A DNA stretch of 64,000 nt from DASZBX01 sp035943635 (GTDB lineage: Bacteria > Actinomycetota > Actinomycetes > Streptomycetales > Catenulisporaceae): assembly GCA_035943635.1 (NCBI GenBank), contig DASZBX010000085.1, positions 62,001 through 126,000 on the forward strand, read 5' to 3'. Within the stretch, counting starts at the first letter, position 1, and every line of letters begins with the position of its first letter. Under the pieces are notes generated by a model, which was not told the DNA's origin, did not search any database, and saw only the letters and a program-made list of their open reading frames with translations. The position numbers and the translations under genes are program-made. Shown piece after piece: positions 59,458-64,000 of this stretch.

Positions 59458-59702
59458 GCGCGGGACCGGATACCGACGGGCCGGCGCGCCCCGAGCGCTG
59501 CGAGTGCCGGTGCGACCTGTGGGCCCACGCCCTGTACCGGGTCTGCGAGCAGGACAACGCCCAGCAGCCGGTCAGTGCGGAGTTCGAGACCGCGCAGGGG
59601 CTGGAGTGGCGGCGCCTGTGCGGGCCCTGCTGGGACCACGTCCGCTACGCCCGGCAGTCCAACGGCGAGCGGGTGGCCTCTGATCTGGCCCAGCTGTCTT
59701 AG
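59454..59702 (+). CDS. Small Cys-rich protein of the RiPP operon
   Basis: This 82-residue protein starts at GTG 59454, overlapping the precursor stop (GTGA). It has CECRC and, 40 residues later, CGPC, so four or more Cys could bind zinc or an Fe-S cluster; between them lies DLWAHALYRVCEQDNAQQPV. No family is recognised. Tight coupling to the precursor suggests a role in maturation (leader binding or an extra electron carrier) or export, but this is inference from position only. Confidence 0.7.
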   Translation: MSAGPDTDGPARPERCECRCDLWAHALYRVCEQDNAQQPVSAEFETAQGLEWRRLCGPCWDHVRYARQSNGERVASDLAQLS

Positions 59703-59704
59703 GC

Positions 59705-59800
59705 CCTCGGGTGCTGATGACCCGGCTCTGATATCGAGGGATCTGATTTCTCTGGCTCTGATCTCCGGATCTCTGCTGCTTGGAGATCTCTGATTCCCCG
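59705..59800. repeat. Short direct and inverted repeats after the RiPP operon
   Basis: GGCTCTGAT occurs twice, and GATCTC, GGATCT and GGAGATC recur within 90 bases. GATCTCC and GGAGATC can pair. It may be the operon terminator. Confidence 0.4.
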
Positions 59801-59956
59801 AGCAGGCCTCGTCGTCGTCGCAGCCAGGGCAGGCTGCGCAGACGTCCTGCCATCGGTCGGGAGGTGGTCGGATGCCAGACCTGGGTGATGCGGCCGGCGG
59901 AGCGGTGCGTCACGCTTCGACGCCGGGTGGGAACGGGTGCTGCGGTGCGCGGCCGG

Positions 59957-60376
59957 TCAGACGGCGACGACACCTTCCACGGTGACCGGTCCGTCCGGCC
60001 AGTACCTCAGGGCGACCCGGTCTCCGGGCCGGGGCCAGGACCGTCCGGCCGCCCGGGCCCGGGCGCTGGACAACAGCAGCGGGGCGCAGAACGTGGCCCG
60101 GGCCGCGCCGGTCGTGGTCAGCACCAGCGCCCCGGCCTCGTCGCAGGCCATTATCCGGCCGGGCTCCAGGCCCGGCGCGGTGGTGCGCAGGTCGGTCAGC
60201 TCGGCCGCGCTCCAGCCGAGCCCGTCTATCGGGACGCCCACCAGCGGGGCGAGGGGGTCGGTCAGCCGGTGTCGGCGTCGGGCGGCCCGGGTGGAGCTCG
60301 GACCGGCGGCGGGCCGACGGGGCGGTGGCACGTCGCCCACGGGCGCGGGTTCGCCGGTCGCCGCTGCTGCCTGCAT
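59957..60376 (-). CDS. Stand-alone protein like the N-terminal OB domain of RsgA
   Basis: This 139-residue protein resembles only the first domain of RsgA-type GTPases: LGWSAAELTDLRTTAPGLEPG, then RIMACDEAGALVLTTTGAAR and GDRVALRYWPDGPVTVEGVV. No GTPase domain follows; the frame stops at 59957. ATG 60376 has GGAGAGAG 5 bases upstream and a TTGACA -35-like box about 65 bases upstream, so it looks expressed. It may be a truncated second rsgA or a free OB-fold protein. Confidence 0.5.
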   Translation of the reverse strand: MQAAAATGEPAPVGDVPPPRRPAAGPSSTRAARRRHRLTDPLAPLVGVPIDGLGWSAAELTDLRTTAPGLEPGRIMACDEAGALVLTTTGAARATFCAPLLLSSARARAAGRSWPRPGDRVALRYWPDGPVTVEGVVAV

Positions 60377-60409
60377 CGTCTCTCTCCATTGCCGTTGTCG
60401 TGGGGCTCG

Positions 60410-60428
60410 CCCGGGACCAGGTCCCGGG
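60410..60428. promoter_or_regulatory. Perfect inverted repeat before the RsgA-N-like gene
   Basis: CCCGGGAC and GTCCCGGG flank a 3-base spacer, between a TTGACA box (complement at 60442-60447) and the start codon. This is a typical operator position. Confidence 0.45.
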
Positions 60429-61138
60429 ATGTCTCGTGCGTTGTCAAATATCCGCTATTGCGGTGATCGGGTCATCTTAAGCGATGCCCTCGCCGCCTGT
60501 CGCGTCGTTATCGGGCCGCGGCCCCGGCGCCGACGTGCGCGTCGACCGCCGTACGCCGTCCCCCGGCCCGCTCACGGACCCGGTCCTCCCGGTCCGCGCG
60601 GCGTGCTCGGCGATCGGCCGCACCGCGGTGTGCGCGCCGGTCGGGGGCGGGGCGGGCGGCCCGCTCGGGGCGGTCCGCGGGCGCCGCCGCGGCAGGGTCG
60701 GACCCATGGTTCAGGCCCCCCGGCGCACCCGGTCCGTCCGGCCGGCCGGTGGGCCCGCGCGAACGATCCGATTAGGCCAGATGGTAGAGCGTGTTCACGA
60801 AGACCACCAGTAGGCCCGCCGCGAGCCGCCGGGTTCCCCGCCCCGGACCGGGCGCGTCCTCGCGTTCCGGGCGGGACCCGACCGACGTTGGTCGACCGGT
60901 GGCTCCGCTGCCGATTTTAGGCGAACGGGCGGCGGTCGGCTGCCGATTTATCGCGAGCCGCGCGACCGCGCCGGGTAGGCGACCGGAGCGTCGGCTCGCC
61001 CTGCGTCGCGCCTGCGGCCGTGCCGCGGCTCGCCACCGGGCTCAACCGTCCTCCGAGCACCCGGAAAGCGGTCCGATCAGTGCGCTATCAGTCATCTACC
61101 ATGCCGTGGCGGTAAAATTCGGACAAGTGATGGCGAAA
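60429..61138. other. Long intergenic region without a confident gene
   Basis: About 700 bases. Open frames here translate to Arg/Pro/Gly strings. On the minus strand a short run ending LLVVFVNTLYHLA (stop near 60773) looks like the last residues of a membrane protein whose body is gone. The part after 61080 is AT-richer. Confidence 0.45.
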
Positions 61139-61154
61139 TACTCCGATCGGAGTA
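61139..61154. promoter_or_regulatory. 16-bp perfect palindrome in an AT-richer region
   Basis: TACTCCGATCGGAGTA, about 110 bases before the c-di-AMP riboswitch, is a possible repressor site for the cell-wall hydrolase gene. Confidence 0.45.
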
Positions 61155-61261
61155 AAGATCCGGCAAAAATCAGCGCGGCAGTCCGATTTGTCATACGGCG
61201 CTAGGCATATGTTTGCCCATCAGACACAGTCGACACCCGGCCCATCCCCGGTCCGGAAGCG

Positions 61262-61484
61262 ACCGTGGCTCACACCGAATCCGGCTGGCGACAGCCGGAA
61301 CCGGGGACCCAATGGCCGCAGGACGCCCGTCGCCGCCAGGCGCGGTCCGGCCCGCGGCCCGGGGTGAATCGGCCGAGGGCCCACACCTTCGGCCGTAGGG
61401 CGCTTTCGTGACCTGCGGCAGTGTCGCCCAGGCCATTACTTTCCAGCCCGAACCCGTCAGCTCACCCGGTAGGTGCCAGGAAAG
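61262..61484 (+). ncRNA. Cyclic di-AMP riboswitch (ydaO-yuaA)
   Basis: The leader of the NlpC/P60 gene contains the conserved ydaO segments in order: GGGGACCCAATGGCCGCAGG (61303 on), GGGGTGAATCGG, CGTAGGGCGCTTTCGTGAC, CCCGAACCCGTCAGCTCACC and CGGTAGGTGCCAGGAAAG. Streptomycete cell-wall hydrolase genes often carry this switch, which turns expression down when c-di-AMP is high. The 5' border is approximate. Confidence 0.9.
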
Positions 61485-61513
61485 TGATGTACCTGTAAGG
61501 GAGTGCACGGCAG

Positions 61514-62533
61514 ATGGCGTCCCACAGACGGGTCAAACCCCAGACTCGCTCCGTCATGGCGTTCACCGCCTCCAGTGCCGTCGCTGCGGCCGGAGTAGTG
61601 GTGCTCACTCCGGTGACCAGCCAGGCGGCAACCATCGACCAGGTCAAGGCCGAGGTCCTGACCCTGGAGAACCAGGCCGACGCGGCCACCCAACGCTACG
61701 ACCAGGCCGAGAACCAGCTCTCGACCCTGCAGCAGCAGGTCGACGACCTTCAAGGCCAGGCCGCGACGGCGCAGCAGACCTACAACAAGCTCAGCCAGGC
61801 GCTCGGGCCGCTCGCCGCGTCCCAGTACGAGGCCGGCTCGGTGAACCCGACCCTGGAACTGATGCTCTCGCAGAACCCGGAGCAGTACCTCCAGGAAGCG
61901 TCCAGCATCGACGAGACGAACCAGAACACCGTCGTCCAGCTCAACGAGCTGAAGGTGGACAAGGCCCAGGTCGCCTCCCTCCAGGCGGCGGCCGGCTCGC
62001 GGCTCGTCCAGCTGCAGCAGGTGCAGAGCACCGCCGCGGCGGACCTGAAGTCGGTCCAGTCGGCCCTGACCCAGCAGCGCAACCTGTACTCGCAGCTGAC
62101 GTACGTGCAGATGCAGTCGCTGGCCGTCAACGGCGTCACGGTGGCCGAGATCCAGGCCCTGCCGACCTACACCGGCCGGGTCGCCCAGGTGATCGCGTTC
62201 GAACGGTCCAAGCTCGGCCTGCCCTACCTGTACGGCGGCACCGGACCGCTCTACGACTGCTCCGGGCTGGTCCAGGCGGCGTACAAATCCGCCGGCATCG
62301 CCGTCCCGCGGACCACGTTCGACTACGAGGACGAGAACTTCGGCACCACCATCCCGGCCGACCTGTCCCAGATGAAGCCCGGCGACCTGGTCTTCTACAA
62401 CCACTGGGACCACGTGGCGACGTACGTCGGCAACGGTCTGGTGATCCAGAGCCCGACCACCGGGCAGTTCGTCGACTACGCACCCTGGAACATGATGGCG
62501 ATCTCGTCGATCCGGCGGATCATCAACGACTGA
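61514..62533 (+). CDS. Secreted NlpC/P60 peptidoglycan endopeptidase
   Basis: Cell-wall hydrolase of 339 residues. It has a signal peptide (SVMAFTASSAVAAAGVVVL, cut after SQA), then a long coiled coil (~residues 40-210, e.g. QYDQAENQLSTLQQQVDDLQ-like, rich in Gln/Ala/Leu) and the C-terminal NlpC/P60 domain. The catalytic Cys is in YDCSGLVQAAY, His in WDHVATYVG, and a third polar residue after it. This is the RipA-like layout of actinomycetes. ATG 61514 is preceded by GTAAGGGAG and by the c-di-AMP riboswitch, linking wall turnover to c-di-AMP. Confidence 0.9.
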   Translation: MASHRRVKPQTRSVMAFTASSAVAAAGVVVLTPVTSQAATIDQVKAEVLTLENQADAATQRYDQAENQLSTLQQQVDDLQGQAATAQQTYNKLSQALGPLAASQYEAGSVNPTLELMLSQNPEQYLQEASSIDETNQNTVVQLNELKVDKAQVASLQAAAGSRLVQLQQVQSTAAADLKSVQSALTQQRNLYSQLTYVQMQSLAVNGVTVAEIQALPTYTGRVAQVIAFERSKLGLPYLYGGTGPLYDCSGLVQAAYKSAGIAVPRTTFDYEDENFGTTIPADLSQMKPGDLVFYNHWDHVATYVGNGLVIQSPTTGQFVDYAPWNMMAISSIRRIIND

Positions 62534-62539
62534 CCGCCA

Positions 62540-62562
62540 GGGCCGGGATCCACGCCCGGCCC
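62540..62562. terminator. First hairpin after the NlpC/P60 gene
   Basis: GGGCCGGG and CCCGGCCC over a 7-base loop, 7 bases after the stop codon. Confidence 0.55.
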
Positions 62563-62574
62563 TGCCTCCTCCGA

Positions 62575-62621
62575 CACGGACTCCCGTCGCCCTCACCGGC
62601 CGCGGGAGTCCGTGCTTTTTT
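62575..62621 (+). terminator. Rho-independent terminator
   Basis: CACGGACTCCCG (62575-62586) pairs with CGGGAGTCCGTG (62603-62614), followed by six T. Confidence 0.88.
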
Positions 62622-62755
62622 ACGCCGCACCGGCCGCGGTCCGTCCCGCCGCCCGCCTCCCCGGGCGGCGCAGTCCCGGGTGCGCCGCCCGACCGCCCCG
62701 GGTTGACTGATCGCACCAGGCCCGACGAGGCACAGGACACACGAGGTGGTGCGGC

Positions 62756-63847
62756 ATGGAGCGCAGGCGAGTTGGCTGGCCGGCGGCAGCGGCGGGTTTG
62801 GCGGTGGCGGCGGCCGTGGCGGCGTCGGCGGCGGGCTGCGCATCGAGTTCGAGCGGCGGAGCGGCGGCCGGAAGTAGTGCGAGCAGTTCCGGGTCGGTCG
62901 ACACGCCCAACGGCGCGGCCGAACTCCAGACCGCTTACGAGACCGTGATCAGCAGCACCCTGCCGTCGATCGTGCAGATCAACACGAGCACCGGGCTCGG
63001 CTCGGGGATCGTGCTCGACAGCAAGGGCGACATCGTCACCAACGCGCACGTGGTCGGCACGGCGAAGACGTTCAGCGTGAGCCTGTCCACCGGCGGCGCG
63101 GCGCTGAACGCGACCCTGCTCGCCTCCTTCCCGCAGGGCGACCTCGCGGTGATCAAGCTGGACTCGCCGCCGGCGAACCTGCGCCCGGCCACGTTCGCCG
63201 ACTCCTCCAAGCTCAAGGTCGGCCAGATCGCGATCGCGATGGGCAACCCGCTGGGCCTGTCCAGCTCGGCCACCCAGGGGATCGTGTCGGCCACCGGCCG
63301 GACCGTGTCCGAGCCCAAGACCGCCGAGGCGCCCCAGGCCACCCTGACCGACATGATCCAGACCTCGGCCGCGATCAACCCCGGCAACAGCGGCGGCGCG
63401 CTGGTGGATCTGAGCGGCTCGGTGATCGGCATCCCGACCCTGGCCGCCACCGACCAGGAACTCGGCGGCGCGGCGCCCGGGATCGGCTTCGCCATCTCGT
63501 CGAACACCGCCAAGCGGATCGCCGACCAGATCGTCGGCTCGGGCAAGGTGACCGACTCCGGCCTGGCCGCGCTGGACGTGACCGTGCAGACCGTGACGGA
63601 TGCATCCGGCCAGCCGGTCGGCGTCGGCGTGGCGGCGGTCAGCCCGAACGGCGCGGCCGCGAACGCCGGGCTCAAGGCCGGCGACGTGATCACCGCACTG
63701 AACGGCACCCCCACCCCGACCGCCGACACCCTCACCCAGTTGCTGGCCGGAATGTCCCCCGGCCAGAAGGTGACGGTCAAGGTGACCCACCAGGACGGCG
63801 CCGAGGCCACGGTCGACGTGACGCTGGGCACCCTCGCGGTCAGCTGA
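62756..63847 (+). CDS. HtrA/DegP-type serine protease lipoprotein with PDZ domain
   Basis: Extracytoplasmic S1C protease of 363 residues. A lipoprotein signal ends with SAAGC (Cys about residue 28), followed by a Ser/Gly-rich tether. The catalytic triad is visible as His in VTNAHVVG, Asp in GDLAVIKL and Ser in NPGNSGGALVD. A C-terminal PDZ domain runs from about residue 270 (NGAAANAGLKAGDVITALNG). ATG 62756 lacks a strong ribosome site (GAGGTGG about 10 bases upstream). It probably degrades misfolded exported proteins. Confidence 0.9.
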   Translation: MERRRVGWPAAAAGLAVAAAVAASAAGCASSSSGGAAAGSSASSSGSVDTPNGAAELQTAYETVISSTLPSIVQINTSTGLGSGIVLDSKGDIVTNAHVVGTAKTFSVSLSTGGAALNATLLASFPQGDLAVIKLDSPPANLRPATFADSSKLKVGQIAIAMGNPLGLSSSATQGIVSATGRTVSEPKTAEAPQATLTDMIQTSAAINPGNSGGALVDLSGSVIGIPTLAATDQELGGAAPGIGFAISSNTAKRIADQIVGSGKVTDSGLAALDVTVQTVTDASGQPVGVGVAAVSPNGAAANAGLKAGDVITALNGTPTPTADTLTQLLAGMSPGQKVTVKVTHQDGAEATVDVTLGTLAVS

Positions 63848-64000
63848 GCGAGGACGGAGGGGAGGCGCGGGGGCGCGCAGGCCACGCTCACACCGCGAGG
63901 TCGAGTCAGACCCCGAGCGGGTCTACCGGCAGATCGGGCAGACGATGACCGGCGGCGGCCCACTACCGATGCCGAAACCCTTCACCGGGCCGCTCGATCC
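63848..64000. other. Window end, no gene seen
   Basis: The last 150 bases show no start with a ribosome site and no recognisable coding sequence. Confidence 0.4.

Noticed and set aside
60484..60813. 109-codon open frame
   Set aside because: It is Arg/Pro/Gly-rich without a domain or ribosome site, as expected for random GC-rich DNA.
60772..60860. tRNA-like stretch (AGATGGTAGAGCG and a GGGTTC loop)
   Set aside because: The T-loop lacks the conserved A, the acceptor ends do not pair, and no anticodon arm forms.

Overview
The window is about 64 kb of very GC-rich DNA (codon third positions almost always G or C) from an actinomycete. DasR with dre operators, SigR-RsrA, a mycothiol-dependent isomerase family protein, leaderless promoters, a SAM-IV riboswitch and a c-di-AMP riboswitch all point to a Streptomyces relative. 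The many simple-sequence expansions make a Catenulispora/Actinospica-like genus plausible, but the sequence does not settle the genus. No rRNA, tRNA, CRISPR array, phage module or intact transposase gene is visible.

Layout. 0-8.7 kb is an amino-sugar block: the 3' part of nagA, then the dasABCD operon (chitobiose/GlcNAc ABC importer plus GH3 hexosaminidase) divergent from its repressor gene dasR, with three dre sites between them. 8.7-10.4 kb is non-coding: a nested inverted repeat with two ~447-bp arms, a hexanucleotide array in its loop and a C/A-rich tract. 10.4-18.7 kb has a biotin flavour (bioD-bioB, a BsaP-like zinc-ribbon protein, a free biotinyl carrier domain), plus a GH20 hexosaminidase with its own dre site, a SemiSWEET, a DUF3311-symporter pair, a GNAT enzyme and a serine hydrolase. 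18.8-24 kb holds two overlapping membrane HD-domain genes and a Sel1-repeat protein. 24.2-29 kb is a conserved chromosomal backbone (rsrA-sigR-SRAP // aroA-rsgA).

29-36.8 kb looks like an accessory segment between rsgA and hisN: an AraC remnant, a flavohaemoglobin-like protein, a phenylacetate operon paaABC whose paaD and paaE have collapsed into one remnant, an EamA/LysR pair and a wrecked chitinase gene. 36.9-44.2 kb has hisN, a DedA protein, a DMT transporter, a maleylpyruvate-isomerase-family enzyme and a paired M16 peptidase. 44.9-48.3 kb has a SAM-IV riboswitch in front of a class V aminotransferase/cysteine desulfurase-like gene, and convergent to it a receiver-thioredoxin-reductase fusion. 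48.4-51.8 kb is small membrane/hypothetical genes, an SRPBCC protein, an LLM oxidoreductase and a metallo-hydrolase fragment. 51.9-54.3 kb is a TetR gene and paaN, sharing a 15-bp operator sequence with paaA 20 kb away; a 168-bp MITE-like element sits on the paaN stop codon. 54.6-57.9 kb has small metabolic and regulatory genes.

57.9-59.7 kb is the most interesting locus: a radical SAM/SPASM enzyme, an overlapping peptide gene with an aromatic-rich core and a Cys-rich small protein, together a probable cyclophane-type RiPP operon. The window ends with a lone RsgA-N-domain-like protein, a c-di-AMP riboswitch before an NlpC/P60 cell-wall hydrolase, and a secreted HtrA-type lipoprotein protease.

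Recurring themes are chitin/GlcNAc use under DasR, phenylacetate genes split over two loci, leaderless promoters (TANNNT-like box 6-8 nt before the start codon), simple-sequence growth at protein ends and in linkers, and several broken genes. All function calls are from reading the sequence; no database search was run.
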